The position numbers and the translations under genes were made by a program. From positions 276,242 to 340,241 of the forward strand of contig CANKZJ010000005.1 in assembly GCA_947488605.1 (NCBI GenBank): a DNA stretch of 64,000 nt. Reading direction: 5' to 3'. Source of the stretch: an uncultured Paracoccaceae bacterium. GTDB taxonomy: Bacteria; Pseudomonadota; Alphaproteobacteria; Rhodobacterales; Rhodobacteraceae. This document shows positions 1-9,479 of this stretch, piece by piece. The stretch's first letter is position 1. Each line of letters begins with the position of its first letter. The notes under the pieces were generated by a model that searched no databases, was not told where the DNA came from, and was given only the letters and a program-made list of their open reading frames with translations.

Positions 1-879
1 GATTTGGTCATAAAGCGCATCAGACATTTCAAAAGTTTCCGCTGCAAGAGACGGGTTCAGTTGTACGACCGACCGCGCCGAGATGATAGGCAATGGTTTG
101 GCGGGATGTTTTGCGGCCCATGCCACCGCGAGGGTTGCTGGTGCTACGCCCATGTCTTGCGCGAGGCGCGCCAACCCGGCGGCGGCATCGTGCATCCAGT
201 GCTGATCATACCGTGCCTTGTAGCGCGCATCATCCGTCAAGCGCCCGGTTTCGCCCTTGGCATATTTGCCGGTTAGCAACCCACCCCCGAGTGGTGAGTA
301 GGGAATGATGGTGATGTCTTGATCCACGGCCATTGGGAAAATCTCGACCTCTGACTGGCGTTTGACGAGGCTGTACATGGGTTGGATCGCGTCAATTTTT
401 GTGCCCAGAGACTTTGCAACTGTTTGGGCTTTCATTACTTGCCATGCGGCGTAGTTTGAAACGCCGATGTGGCGAATGGCACCGCGTGATTGCAGGTCTG
501 CCAAAGCTGTGAAAGTTTCCTCTAGCGGTGTGTCATCGTCGAAGCGATGCATATAGAGCAAGTCAACGCTGTCTTGCTGCAATTGCTTGCGGCAGGTGTT
601 GAAGTGCTTTGCTATGTTGGCCGCCGAAGCCCCGCCAACATAACCAACCTTTGTTGCGAGATAGATGTCGTCGCGACAGGACTTAATGAGTTCACCAGTG
701 ATTTTTTCCGATGCTCCATTTGTATAGCCTACTGCGGTGTCAAAATGGTTGATGCCTGCTGCGCGCGCTGCTTCAAACATCGCAGCACTTTCACCGGCAT
801 CGGCAGTTCCGCCAAATTGCATGGTGCCAAATGTCAGCTGTGAGAGGGCGGTGCCGTTTGGCGTGGTCAGATGTGTCAT
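1..879 (-). CDS. Aldo/keto reductase, C-terminal end cut by the window
   Basis: The reverse strand gives an open frame of 293 codons from an ATG at 879 to the window edge without a stop, so the C terminus is missing. It reads as an NADPH-dependent aldo/keto reductase: the N terminus MTHLTTPNGTALSQLTFGTM leads into the first TIM-barrel strand. The tetrad residues are visible in order: Asp and Tyr in NHFDTAVGYTNG, Lys in ATKVG and His in YMHRFD. SNYAAWQ and IIPYSPLGGGLLTGKY are typical of the later strands and cofactor region. The substrate cannot be told from sequence. It is transcribed away from the hypothetical gene starting at 938, with about 58 bp between the two starts. Family assignment is firm; specificity is unknown. 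Confidence 0.9.
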   Translation of the reverse strand, partial: MTHLTTPNGTALSQLTFGTMQFGGTADAGESAAMFEAARAAGINHFDTAVGYTNGASEKITGELIKSCRDDIYLATKVGYVGGASAANIAKHFNTCRKQLQQDSVDLLYMHRFDDDTPLEETFTALADLQSRGAIRHIGVSNYAAWQVMKAQTVAKSLGTKIDAIQPMYSLVKRQSEVEIFPMAVDQDITIIPYSPLGGGLLTGKYAKGETGRLTDDARYKARYDQHWMHDAAAGLARLAQDMGVAPATLAVAWAAKHPAKPLPIISARSVVQLNPSLAAETFEMSDALYDQI

Positions 880-937
880 TTTTGAACATTGGCATGACTG
901 TGATACGATGGAAAGACATCGTGAAGGAGTGATGAGA

Positions 938-1540
938 ATGGGACGTGAGGCCGTTGCCGTGTGCCATTGGGAAGGCGAAGTCGCCGAAGCGAAATTGCAT
1001 TTGGACAGCAAGGCTTTGCAGCTGCGCGGTCAGATCCACCTTGATATTCCACGGTCGGCGATTCGAGACGTCGAGATCGTCAAAGGTGGTTTGCTTGTCC
1101 GCACCCATGGACCTGATCTTGAGATGGAATTTGGTACGTCGGATGCTTTGAAATGGCAAAAGGCGCTGCTGAAGAAACCTCCGACATTAGCCGAGAAGCT
1201 GGGTATTTCGGCAGAGGCGCCGGCATTCGTCATGGGGGATTTTGATGATGTAGAGCTGTCATCCGCATTGACCGGACGCACCGTGCAAAGTGTAGGCGAC
1301 GCGGCATTCATCGTTGCGGTCTTGTTGCAGATTGACGCGTTGGAGAAAGCTTCAGACCTCGCACTTGCGCATCCGGACAAACATATTTGGATGGTGCACC
1401 AAAAAGGCAAGACTGCTGTGGTGGGTGATACGATGATCAGAACCCATATGCGTGCCCTTGGATTTATCGATAGCAAAACCAGTGCTGTGTCGGATCGACT
1501 GACCACAACGCGGTATCGGCTACGGACCTCTTCGCGTTGA
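938..1540 (+). CDS. Conserved hypothetical protein, 200 aa
   Basis: I do not recognise a named family. The start ATG at 938 is preferred because AAGGAG at 924-929 lies 8 nt upstream; in-frame ATGs at 908 and 932 have no comparable spacing, and the frame further upstream runs antisense through the aldo/keto reductase. The N-terminal half (HWEGEVAEAKLHLDSKALQL, then RSAIRDVEIVKGGLLVRTHG) looks like a small beta-rich module. The C-terminal half (AFIVAVLLQIDALEKASDLA, then IWMVHQKGK) is more helical. No signal peptide, membrane segment or metal-binding motif is visible, so it is probably cytoplasmic. It is followed after about 50 bp by the YghZ-type reductase in the same direction and may share its transcript. 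Function unknown. Confidence 0.75.
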   Translation: MGREAVAVCHWEGEVAEAKLHLDSKALQLRGQIHLDIPRSAIRDVEIVKGGLLVRTHGPDLEMEFGTSDALKWQKALLKKPPTLAEKLGISAEAPAFVMGDFDDVELSSALTGRTVQSVGDAAFIVAVLLQIDALEKASDLALAHPDKHIWMVHQKGKTAVVGDTMIRTHMRALGFIDSKTSAVSDRLTTTRYRLRTSSR

Positions 1541-1591
1541 CAATGCTTCTTGGTCATGGTCGCTTTGCGTAATCGTTATAGGAGCCGCACA

Positions 1592-2626
1592 ATGACCTAC
1601 ATTCCCGCAGAAGACCGGTATGAGAAAATGGTGTATCGCAGGTGCGGTGTGTCGGGCCTCAAACTGCCTGCCGTTTCACTGGGTCTTTGGCATAATTTTG
1701 GTCATGACACGCCGCACGAAACCAAACAGGCCATTTGTCGAACGGCGTTTGATCAAGGCATCACCCATTTTGATTTGGCAAATAATTATGGTCCGCCGCC
1801 GGGATCGGCGGAACATGCGTTTGGGTCCATCCTTGCGGAGGATTTCAGAGACCACCGTGATGAATTGATCATCAGTTCAAAGGCCGGATACGAGATGTGG
1901 CCAGGACCTTATGGCGAATGGGGTAGCCGCAAGAATCTGATCGCCTCATGTGATCAATCGCTGAAACGGATGGGATTGGACTATGTCGATATCTTTTATT
2001 CGCACAGGTTTGATCCTGACACACCGCTGGAAGAAACGATGGGTGCGCTTGATTACATCGTGCGGTCAGGCCGTGCGTTATACGCCGGTATTTCGTCGTA
2101 TAATTCGGAACGGACACGCGAAGCAGTTGCGATCCTCAACGATCTGGGCACGCCATGCGTTATTCACCAGCCATCTTACAACATGCTGAACCGGTGGGTC
2201 GAACGTGACGGCCTGAAGGACACGCTGGCAGAGTTGGGAGTTGGGTCCATTGCCTTTACGCCGTTGGCACAAGGGATGTTGACGAAAAAATACCTCAACG
2301 GTGTCCCGGAGGGCAGTCGGGCCACGCAGGACAAATCGTTGTTTCCTTCGATGCTGTCAGAGCAAGTCATCGGCAATATTCGCAAGCTTGACGAGATAGC
2401 AGAAAGCCGCGGGCAAACGCTGGCGCAGATGGCGATTGCATGGGTGCTGCGTGATGGCGGAATTACGACGGCTTTGATTGGCGCATCCAAGCCGTCTCAG
2501 GTGGAGGATTGTGTGGGTGCAATCAATAATCTGACCTTTACCGCAGAAGAGTTGGCATTGATCGATCAATATGCGGATGAAGAGCAGATCAATCTTTGGG
2601 CGGCCTCTTCTGAGCTTGAAAAATGA
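1592..2626 (+). CDS. yghZ: YghZ-type aldo/keto reductase (L-glyceraldehyde 3-phosphate reductase family)
   Basis: A protein of 344 aa closely resembling E. coli YghZ/Gpr, which reduces L-glyceraldehyde 3-phosphate and other aldehydes with NADPH. The signature LGLWHNFGHDTPHETKQAI and THFDLANNYGPPPGSAE (Asp and Tyr of the tetrad) are present, as are SSKAGYEMWPGPYG (Lys) and YSHRFD (His). The C-terminal QINLWAASSE is typical of the subgroup. The start at 1592 has AGGAG at 1580-1584, 7 nt upstream; the frame is open to 1550 but without a better start. Its stop overlaps the start of the GH43 gene (ATGA at 2623-2626), so the two are probably translated together, which suggests a role linked to sugar-derived aldehydes. 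That link is inference. Confidence 0.9.
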   Translation: MTYIPAEDRYEKMVYRRCGVSGLKLPAVSLGLWHNFGHDTPHETKQAICRTAFDQGITHFDLANNYGPPPGSAEHAFGSILAEDFRDHRDELIISSKAGYEMWPGPYGEWGSRKNLIASCDQSLKRMGLDYVDIFYSHRFDPDTPLEETMGALDYIVRSGRALYAGISSYNSERTREAVAILNDLGTPCVIHQPSYNMLNRWVERDGLKDTLAELGVGSIAFTPLAQGMLTKKYLNGVPEGSRATQDKSLFPSMLSEQVIGNIRKLDEIAESRGQTLAQMAIAWVLRDGGITTALIGASKPSQVEDCVGAINNLTFTAEELALIDQYADEEQINLWAASSELEK

Positions 2627-4215
2627 TCAAGAACCCAATTCTACCGGGGTTCAATCCAGACCCATCAATCTGTCGGGTCGGCGAAGATTACTATATCGCG
2701 ACATCGACATTCGAGTGGTATCCGGGCGTGCAAATTCACCACTCGCGCGATCTTGTGAATTGGGATTTGGTGGCACGTCCTTTGAACCGGGCGTCGTTGC
2801 TGGATATGCGCGGGAACCCGGACAGTTGCGGCATCTGGGCGCCTTGTTTGTCTTATGCCGATGGCAAGTTCTGGCTGGTCTATACGGACGTCAAGCGGCT
2901 GGACGGTGCTTTCAAGGATGCGCCAAACTACATCACGACCTGCGAGACGATGGACGGGGAATGGAGCGATCCGTGGTTTGTGAATGCGTCCGGGTTTGAT
3001 CCGTCGTTGTTCCATGATGAGGACGGGCGCAAATGGTTTGTGAACATGCAATGGAACCATCGCGGTGCAGGTACGGGCGTCAATGCTTCGCACGACGCGT
3101 TTGATGGAATCCTCTTGCAAGAATGGTCGCCTGCGCAGGGTTTGTTTGGTCCGGTCAAGAACATCTATTCAGGCACAACACGCGGTCTGACCGAGGCACC
3201 TCACCTGTTTCGACGCAACGGATACTATTATTTGACGACCGCTGAAGGTGGCACAGGGTATGCTCATGCAGTGTCATTGGCGCGTGCGCGTGACATTTGG
3301 GGACCCTACGAGGATCATCCTGATCTGCATGTCATGTGTGCGGAAGGCAGTGATGGCCCAGTGCAGCGCACCGGGCATGGTCAATACGTTGAAACTCACT
3401 GGGGTGCACATTATCACACGTTCTTGATGGGTCGCCCGCAGCCGGGTCCGTTTTGCCCGATGGGGCGCGAAACAGGCATTGAGGAAGTCGAATGGCGCGA
3501 TGACTGGCTTTATCTTAAACATGGTGGAATGATTGCGCGGGACACTTTGCCTTCGCCTACTAAGGTCGCGGCGCGCCCGCCCGCCAGTGTTCACCGCACA
3601 TTGCGAGGGTCGTTGCCACCTGAGTTTCAATGGCTCCGTACCCCACAAACCGATCGCATTTTTCGCGAGAATGACAATGGTCTGAGCTTGATTGGACGGG
3701 AGAGCATTGGAAGCTGGTTTGAGCAGTCTTTGGTTGCGCGGCGGCAAGAACATGCGTCCTACAAAGCCGAAACAGCAGTGTCATTTTCGCCAACGACATA
3801 TCAGCAAGGCGCAGGGCTGACGACGTATTATAACCGCCATAAGTTTCATGCAGTCATTGTAACCTTTGAACCCGGCATCGGGCGTGCTTTGACGATCATG
3901 TCTTGTCCCGGCGATTGGCCCGACGAAAGAGTAGACTTTCCCGCAAACCCAGTGCCACTAACGGAGGGAGAGGTTAAGTTACGGGTTATCGTCGACGGCG
4001 CCAAACAGCAGTTTTGGTATGCTCAAGGTCATTCTTGGAAGAAGCTTGGTCCTGTCCTTGATGCGTCGGTTATCTCTGACGAAGGAGGGCGCGGAGAGCA
4101 TGCGTCATTCACTGGGGCATTTGTAGGGATGGTTGCCTATGATCTGACTGGGCAGGCGCTCGAGGCGCAGTTTTCCCAGTTTGATTATTGGCCGGGGCGC
4201 GCATTTACAACGTAA
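2623..4215 (+). CDS. Glycoside hydrolase family 43 (beta-xylosidase / arabinofuranosidase type)
   Basis: A 530-aa protein with no signal peptide, so probably cytoplasmic and acting on imported xylo-oligosaccharides. The five-bladed propeller catalytic domain shows all three expected acids: Asp13 in FNPDPSI (general base), Asp126 in GFDPSLF (pKa modulator) and Glu191 in GLTEAPHLF (general acid). The C-terminal third (from about residue 330, with GLTTYYNRHKFHAVIV) is the beta-sandwich domain found in SXA-type beta-xylosidases, which closes the active-site pocket. Length fits that subfamily. The start ATG overlaps the stop of the preceding reductase. No transporter or xylan regulator lies beside it here. 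Exact specificity between xylose and arabinose is not decidable from sequence. Confidence 0.9.
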   Translation: MIKNPILPGFNPDPSICRVGEDYYIATSTFEWYPGVQIHHSRDLVNWDLVARPLNRASLLDMRGNPDSCGIWAPCLSYADGKFWLVYTDVKRLDGAFKDAPNYITTCETMDGEWSDPWFVNASGFDPSLFHDEDGRKWFVNMQWNHRGAGTGVNASHDAFDGILLQEWSPAQGLFGPVKNIYSGTTRGLTEAPHLFRRNGYYYLTTAEGGTGYAHAVSLARARDIWGPYEDHPDLHVMCAEGSDGPVQRTGHGQYVETHWGAHYHTFLMGRPQPGPFCPMGRETGIEEVEWRDDWLYLKHGGMIARDTLPSPTKVAARPPASVHRTLRGSLPPEFQWLRTPQTDRIFRENDNGLSLIGRESIGSWFEQSLVARRQEHASYKAETAVSFSPTTYQQGAGLTTYYNRHKFHAVIVTFEPGIGRALTIMSCPGDWPDERVDFPANPVPLTEGEVKLRVIVDGAKQQFWYAQGHSWKKLGPVLDASVISDEGGRGEHASFTGAFVGMVAYDLTGQALEAQFSQFDYWPGRAFTT

Positions 4216-4380
4216 CAGAAACGACAGACGGCATATCACGTGAAATTACACAGTCCTTTGATCTGCAGTGATTGACTTCTTTTGCGTTGCGGGGGCTATT
4301 ACGAAGTCAATGAGACAGCTACGATCATATGATTTCCACGCGCCTTTTTGCGGCAACTTCAATCAGTTGGAGTGCGCAGC

Positions 4381-4968
4381 GTGACACCTGTTGCAAAGCC
4401 TGGCCAGATTGTTGGGCTTTTGGGGGGATCATTTGATCCCGCCCACGACGGGCACGTGCATATCACGAAGGTGGCGCTGCGCCGGTTTGGTTTGGATCGT
4501 TTATGGTGGCTTGTCTCGCCGTCGAACCCGCTGAAAAGCCAAGGTCCGGCACCGATGGCAGAAAGACTGCAGGCCGCACGTGCGGTAATGCAGCACCCGA
4601 AAGTGACTGTAACTGACATCGAAGTTCGTCTGGGTACGCGGTACACGGCGCAAACTATTGTTGCACTGCAACGCCGTTATCCCGGCGTGCGGTTTGTTTG
4701 GCTGATGGGTGCTGACAATCTGGCGCAGTTCCATCGTTGGCAGGATTGGCGATGGATCATGGAGAACGTGCCAATCGGCGTCTTGGCGCGGCCGGGTGAT
4801 CGTATCTCGGCGCGGACGTCGAAGGCCGCTAAAGTTTATGCCCAAGCACGTGTTCCTAACCGGGCTGCGCATATATTGGGGCACGCTGACGCCCCGGCGT
4901 GGTCGTTCATCAATTTGCCCATGTCTGACCAGTCGTCGAGTGCTATCCGGGCGCGGGGTGAATGGTGA
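4381..4968 (+). CDS. nadD: Nicotinate-nucleotide adenylyltransferase
   Basis: NadD adenylates nicotinate mononucleotide to deamido-NAD in NAD biosynthesis. The nucleotidyltransferase signature is clear: [16 protein letters not shown] holds the (T/H)xGH motif. [12 protein letters not shown] and [16 protein letters not shown] are NadD-specific, and the C-terminal [11 protein letters not shown] carries the second ATP-binding motif. I chose GTG at 4381 because GGAG at 4369-4372 lies 8 nt upstream; this gives 195 aa, normal for the family. TTG at 4348 would add 11 residues without a ribosome binding site. The last 7 bases overlap dacB, so the two genes are co-translated, a pairing seen in related roseobacters. 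Confidence 0.93.
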   Translation: MTPVAKPGQIVGLLGGSFDPAHDGHVHITKVALRRFGLDRLWWLVSPSNPLKSQGPAPMAERLQAARAVMQHPKVTVTDIEVRLGTRYTAQTIVALQRRYPGVRFVWLMGADNLAQFHRWQDWRWIMENVPIGVLARPGDRISARTSKAAKVYAQARVPNRAAHILGHADAPAWSFINLPMSDQSSSAIRARGEW

Positions 4969-6434
4969 TGCGGCTGTCCAGACGGGCGATGTTGGTGGGT
5001 GCTGTTTCAACACTCGCGACGACGTCGATGGCACAGGCACCATTGACCTCCCCGCGACCGATTGCGCGTGTTCCGGCCAAAGATGCTATTGCAAAAATGG
5101 TCAAGGCGGCGGGCTTGTCCGGTGACGTCAGCGTCGCTGTTATGGACCTGCAGACGGGGTTGCCGTTGGAAGCGATTGAAGATCTGGTTCCACATCCACC
5201 AGCAAGCGTGACAAAGGCATTTACCGCTCTTTACGCGATTGAAAGCCTTGGAGTAGATCATGCCTTCAAGACGTGCATATTTGCTGATGGTGAATTCAAA
5301 AATGGAATTTTAGATGGTAATTTGATTTTGGCGGGTGGCGGAAATCCAAATTTGGTGACTGACGATCTTGCAGCACTCGCGCAAACCTTGAAAGAAACCG
5401 GACTGGTAGAGGTCAAGGGCGACTTCTTTGTTTGGGATAGTGCCCTGACCAATGTGGACGAAATTGACGACGAACAACTGGACTATCTGGGATACAATCC
5501 ATCGATTGCCGGACTGAACCTGAACTTTAACCGGGTCCATTTTGAGTGGAAGCTGGACGGTGAAGATTATGTCACCGCGATGGACGCGCGAAGCGCAAAC
5601 TATCGCCCTGTTGTGACTGCTGCCCAAATTCGTGTGGTTGATCGCCCGTCCCCTGTCTTTACCTACAATGATGTCGGCGACGTTGATCAATGGACAGTTG
5701 CAAGGCGCGCCTTGAACAAGGAAGGGTCGCGCTGGTTGCCGGTTCGCCATCCTGCGATTTATGCAGGCGAGGTTTTTGCAACCTTCGCTAGAAGCCACGG
5801 CATCGTATTGAAGCCAGCCAAAGAGATTGCCGAAGAGCCAACGGGCGCGCCTATTGCTGAACATCAAAGCGCACCATTGTCCGAGATGATGCGCGGGATG
5901 CTGCGGTTCTCGACGAATATCACCGCGGAAGCTGCCGGGTTGGCTGCGTCGGCGGCACGAACAGGGCAAAAGCGTGGTTTGCGAACGTCTGCATTTGGTA
6001 TGGCCCGCTGGGCAAATGATCGCTGCAACGGGATCACGCCTGATTTTGTGGATCATTCCGGCTTGGGTGATCAATCGCGGGTCACGCCGTCGGATATGGT
6101 GACGATGCTGGCGTCATCCGGGGTGAAAGACACGTTGGGGCCGATTTTGCGCGATATCCGGCTTGTCGGTGAAGATCAGCAAGTGATCGAGCGGCCATCA
6201 ATGTCTGTGAAAGCAAAGACGGGGACGTTGAATTTTGTGTCAACGCTCGCTGGGTATGTCTCCACTGTTGATGGTCGCGATTTGGCGTTTGCAATATTCT
6301 CGTCCGACCTCGAAGCGCGGGAGCAAGGCAAACGGCAAGGTGATGAGTCCCCGCCGGGTGCACGCTCATGGAACCGCCGCGCGCGCAGACTACAACAGGA
6401 TATTCTCAAGCATTTGGCGTTGACGCGCGTCTGA
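4962..6434 (+). CDS. dacB: D-alanyl-D-alanine carboxypeptidase/endopeptidase (PBP4 type, peptidase S13)
   Basis: A 490-aa periplasmic penicillin-binding protein that trims peptidoglycan peptides. The N terminus [19 protein letters not shown] followed by SMAQA is a signal peptide, possibly Tat-type because of the paired arginines. The three serine-transferase motifs are present in order: SVTK at residues 82-85, STN in [12 protein letters not shown], and KTG in [16 protein letters not shown]. The region between the first two is the inserted domain typical of class C PBPs. Two starts are possible, ATG at 4962 or 4968; both overlap the end of nadD and give the same mature protein. The stop abuts the stop of the convergent TerB-like gene with no gap. 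Confidence 0.92.
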   Translation: MVMRLSRRAMLVGAVSTLATTSMAQAPLTSPRPIARVPAKDAIAKMVKAAGLSGDVSVAVMDLQTGLPLEAIEDLVPHPPASVTKAFTALYAIESLGVDHAFKTCIFADGEFKNGILDGNLILAGGGNPNLVTDDLAALAQTLKETGLVEVKGDFFVWDSALTNVDEIDDEQLDYLGYNPSIAGLNLNFNRVHFEWKLDGEDYVTAMDARSANYRPVVTAAQIRVVDRPSPVFTYNDVGDVDQWTVARRALNKEGSRWLPVRHPAIYAGEVFATFARSHGIVLKPAKEIAEEPTGAPIAEHQSAPLSEMMRGMLRFSTNITAEAAGLAASAARTGQKRGLRTSAFGMARWANDRCNGITPDFVDHSGLGDQSRVTPSDMVTMLASSGVKDTLGPILRDIRLVGEDQQVIERPSMSVKAKTGTLNFVSTLAGYVSTVDGRDLAFAIFSSDLEAREQGKRQGDESPPGARSWNRRARRLQQDILKHLALTRV

Positions 6435-6854
6435 CTAAAGCGTCATGTGCCGCGCGCGCGATCCCCGCTCAATCGCCGCGGCATGCAAACGATCAAGCTC
6501 AAGCTCATCACGAATTTCTTCCAGCATACGTGCCTCGGGACCGACGATGCGGCCATCTGCGGCTGCGACATCGCAAGCCAAGGCATAGGCCGTTTCATAA
6601 AGGTGATCGGGCAATGCATCCCGGATTAGGCCAAAAAGTGCCTCAAGCCCGTCTTCTTGCTCTAACAGATCAAACACCATTGTGGACATGCGTGGCAGTC
6701 GTTCGGCGTCGTAGCCTGCAAAAACAGGCAAGTTATTGATTGAATTGCTCATTTTCACAAGTTCGGCTGTGCGAATATGTTCATCCGATGCAGACATCGC
6801 GATCATCAGGGCGGCAAGCGCGTCTTGCGCGGTCATTGGGGCGTCTTCGAGCAT
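6435..6854 (-). CDS. TerB-like tellurite-resistance family protein
   Basis: About 139 aa, all helical, with the TerB pattern of two acid-containing repeats: MIAMSASDEHIRTAELVKM near the N terminus and ALACDVAAADGRIVGPEARM near the C terminus. In TerB these bind metal; here Asp and Glu occupy the equivalent turns. The start at 6854 is chosen because AAGGA lies 7 nt upstream; ATG at 6860 is too close to it. No other ter genes are nearby, and this family is common outside tellurite operons, so resistance should not be assumed. The gene faces dacB and its stop is directly adjacent to the dacB stop. It is divergent from lysS with about 110 bp between starts. Confidence 0.8.
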   Translation of the reverse strand: MLEDAPMTAQDALAALMIAMSASDEHIRTAELVKMSNSINNLPVFAGYDAERLPRMSTMVFDLLEQEDGLEALFGLIRDALPDHLYETAYALACDVAAADGRIVGPEARMLEEIRDELELDRLHAAAIERGSRARHMTL

Positions 6855-6964
6855 GATCATTTCCTTCGCTTCTGCCTCCCATTTATTGACGCCTTGCCTG
6901 TCTCGCAATAGGGAGTGCGCGCGGCGGCAGTCACAATGACGGCCCTTTTTAAGTGAGATACCCC

Positions 6965-8533
6965 ATGAGCACGATGCGTGAAGCGGCAATGAACTCGAAG
7001 GCTTGGCCCTTTGTAGAGGCGCGCGCGTTGCTCAAACGGTATGAAAACAAGGCACCTGAGAAAGGCTATGTCTTGTTCGAGACAGGGTATGGTCCATCTG
7101 GACTGCCGCATATTGGCACGTTTGGTGAAGTTTTGCGTACCACAATGATTTTACGTGCGTTCAACGTTATTTCTGACATCCCAACCAAATTGATATGTTT
7201 TTCCGATGATTTGGATGGCATGCGCAAAATACCGGGCAACGTGCCCCAGCAAGAAATGCTGGCTGCGCATATGCACAAACCTTTGACGTCTGTACCTGAT
7301 CCATTCGGAACGCATGACAGCTTTGGTGACCACAACAACGCAATGCTGCGTCGGTTTTTGGATACCTTTGGGTTCCAGTACGAATTCTATTCGGCGCGTG
7401 AGTTTTATCAAACTGGCCAGTTTGACGAGATTCTCTTGCGTGCAGCAGCGCGTTACGACGACATCATGGCCGTGATGTTAAAGTCTTTGCGCGAAGAGCG
7501 TCGCGAGACTTATTCTATCTTCCTGCCCATTCATCCAGAAACGGGCCGGGTGCTTTATGTGCCGATGAAGCATGTGGACGCTGACAAGGGTGAAGTCACC
7601 TTTGACGACCCTGATGGGCGTGAGTGGACCCTGCCTGTCACCGGCGGCAACGTGAAATTGCAGTGGAAGCCGGATTTTGGCGCGCGTTGGGCCGCACTAG
7701 ATGTCGACTTTGAGATGTATGGCAAAGAACATGCTACCAATACGGCGATCTACGACCGGATCTGCGAGATTTTGGGTGGGCGTAAACCCAACCATTTCTC
7801 TTACGAGTTGTTCCTTGATGAAAGCGGTCAAAAGATTTCAAAGTCGTCAGGCAACGGCATTTCGATTGACGAATGGCTGACCTACGCGTCCACTGAAAGC
7901 CTGAGCTACTTCATGTACCTCAAGCCCAAGACAGCAAAGCGTATGCATTTTGATGTGATCCCGAAGGCAGTTGATGAGTACCACCAGCAACTGAAAGCCT
8001 ATGCGACCCAAGACGATGCGGGACGCGCAAATAATCCTGTGTTCCATATCCACGGCCATGACGTGCCGTCGTCTGATATGGTGGTTTCATTTGCGATGCT
8101 GTTGAACCTTGCGTCCGTATCAGGCGCCGAGGACAAGGACACGCTTTGGTCCTTTATCCAGCGCTATGCGCCTGATGCGTCCGCCGATAAGAATCCGCAG
8201 ATGGATCAGGCGGCAGGGTTTGCCGTTCAGTATTACAATGACTTCGTGAAACCCACGAAAGTGTACCGCGCGCCAACAGATCAAGAACGCGCAGCGCTTA
8301 CCGATCTGGCCGAGCGTCTGAAATCATGGGATGGCGGTTTGGACGCAGAAGAGCTGCAGACTATGGTTTTCGCAGTGGGCAAAGAACACGCATTTGATCC
8401 TTTGAGAGCCTGGTTCACCGCGCTCTACGAAGTACTCTTGGGTGCGTCACAGGGCCCACGCTTTGGCGGCTTCATAGCGCTGTACGGTGTAGATGAAACC
8501 GTCGCGCTGATCGAACAACAGTTAGCGTCCTAA
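6965..8533 (+). CDS. lysS: Lysyl-tRNA synthetase, class I
   Basis: A 522-aa class I (archaeal-type) lysyl-tRNA synthetase, which charges tRNA-Lys. Class I features are direct: [13 protein letters not shown] holds the HIGH motif at residues 49-52, and KISKS at 290-294 is the KMSKS loop. The C-terminal part is the helical anticodon-binding region. Possession of a class I rather than class II LysRS is usual in alphaproteobacteria. ATG at 6965 is preferred over GTG at 6953 because AAGTGAG at 6951-6957 sits 7 nt upstream. It is the only aminoacyl-tRNA synthetase in the window and is followed closely by the TfoX-N-like gene, probably on the same transcript. Confidence 0.95.
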   Translation: MSTMREAAMNSKAWPFVEARALLKRYENKAPEKGYVLFETGYGPSGLPHIGTFGEVLRTTMILRAFNVISDIPTKLICFSDDLDGMRKIPGNVPQQEMLAAHMHKPLTSVPDPFGTHDSFGDHNNAMLRRFLDTFGFQYEFYSAREFYQTGQFDEILLRAAARYDDIMAVMLKSLREERRETYSIFLPIHPETGRVLYVPMKHVDADKGEVTFDDPDGREWTLPVTGGNVKLQWKPDFGARWAALDVDFEMYGKEHATNTAIYDRICEILGGRKPNHFSYELFLDESGQKISKSSGNGISIDEWLTYASTESLSYFMYLKPKTAKRMHFDVIPKAVDEYHQQLKAYATQDDAGRANNPVFHIHGHDVPSSDMVVSFAMLLNLASVSGAEDKDTLWSFIQRYAPDASADKNPQMDQAAGFAVQYYNDFVKPTKVYRAPTDQERAALTDLAERLKSWDGGLDAEELQTMVFAVGKEHAFDPLRAWFTALYEVLLGASQGPRFGGFIALYGVDETVALIEQQLAS

Positions 8534-8556
8534 AGACTTTTGCGTTATGATGGCGC

Positions 8557-8901
8557 ATGGATCGTGATGCAGTTTTAGCGCTCTATGACCGTTTGATTGA
8601 GCGACATGATGGCCTTGCCCGGAAGGGCAAGGCGACTGCCTACACGGCTGTGAATGGGAACATGTTCAGTTTTGTGGGGCCGGATGGAGAGCTGTGTCTT
8701 CGTCTCTCTCAGGCGGACATAAAAAGCTATGGCGTTGAATTTTCAAATGACCCTGTGGTGCGGTACAACAGCGTCATGAATGGTTATGTCGCGGTACCTG
8801 ATGCGCTGCTGGAGCAGGAAGACTTGCTCGCCAATTGGTTTGCAAGGTCGGTGGAATTTGCAGGCACGCTCAAATCAAAACCTACAAAGAAAAAGAACTG
8901 A
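8557..8901 (+). CDS. TfoX/Sxy N-terminal-domain-like protein
   Basis: A basic 114-aa protein. GKATAYTAVNGNMFSFVGPD followed by GELCLRLS and a later NGYVAVP give the beta-sheet core of the TfoX_N (YjbR-like) fold. The stand-alone domain is common in roseobacters and its role there is unclear; full-length TfoX regulates competence in gammaproteobacteria, but the C-terminal DNA-binding domain is absent here. The C terminus ends in a lysine cluster (KSKPTKKKN). It lies 23 bp after lysS. Family assignment is by pattern and moderately confident; function is not inferred. Confidence 0.65.
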   Translation: MDRDAVLALYDRLIERHDGLARKGKATAYTAVNGNMFSFVGPDGELCLRLSQADIKSYGVEFSNDPVVRYNSVMNGYVAVPDALLEQEDLLANWFARSVEFAGTLKSKPTKKKN

Positions 8902-8955
8902 ATGACGTTTTGATACGTATCCATCGTGAATGGATGTCTTGTACGGAGAGTAACA

Positions 8956-9357
8956 ATGCGAATTTTGGCAGCAGTGTTTGGGTTTTGGATGGTAGCAACA
9001 TCCGCGTTTGGACAAAACTCAGACGCGATTGAAGGTGTCATCGGCAACCAACTCGAGGCATTCAACGACCGCAATGTGGACGAGGCATGGCAATACGCCA
9101 GCCCCAATATCAAGCGTCTTTTTGGGTCTGCAGGAAATTTCGGAATGATGGTCCAGCAAGGCTATCCGATGGTCTGGGACAATGACGATGTGCGGTTTCT
9201 GGAACTGCGCGATGTGGCTGGGAACCTGTGGCAAAAGGTCATGGTGCGCGATGCCCAAGGCGGGCTGCATATCCTTGATTATCAAATGATCGAAACGCCC
9301 GATGGCTGGCAAATCAACGGTGTGCAATTGCTGCCATCGCCGGACGTTGGCGCTTAG
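8956..9357 (+). CDS. Small secreted protein, DUF4864-like
   Basis: A 133-aa protein beginning MRILAAVFGFWMVATSAFGQ, a clean Sec signal peptide ending at AFG-Q. The mature part (VIGNQLEAFNDRNVDEAWQY, then ASPNIKRLFGSAGNFGMMV and DYQMIETPDGWQINGVQLL) has the look of a compact NTF2-like domain described as DUF4864 in proteobacteria. ATG at 8956 is preferred because CGGAGAG at 8944-8950 is 5 nt upstream and because it begins the signal peptide exactly. A strong terminator follows at 9429. Function unknown; periplasmic location is inferred from the signal peptide. Confidence 0.75.
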   Translation: MRILAAVFGFWMVATSAFGQNSDAIEGVIGNQLEAFNDRNVDEAWQYASPNIKRLFGSAGNFGMMVQQGYPMVWDNDDVRFLELRDVAGNLWQKVMVRDAQGGLHILDYQMIETPDGWQINGVQLLPSPDVGA

Positions 9358-9428
9358 GCCGTTGCGCGCATGAACGTCACGGTCAGCTTAGTCTCTCTTT
9401 AGACCTCCAAGGTAGCCCTGATGGCAGT

Positions 9429-9452
9429 GGCCCGGTTTGCGCCGGGCCTTTT
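9429..9452 (+). terminator. Intrinsic terminator after the DUF4864-like gene
   Basis: A 7-bp GC stem, GGCCCGG at 9429-9435 and CCGGGCC at 9442-9448, encloses a 6-nt loop and is followed by TTTT. It separates the DUF4864-like gene from the beta-helix gene, which starts 27 nt later. Confidence 0.8.
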
Positions 9453-9479
9453 GCGTTTCACAGCCAAAGGGGCCTTTTC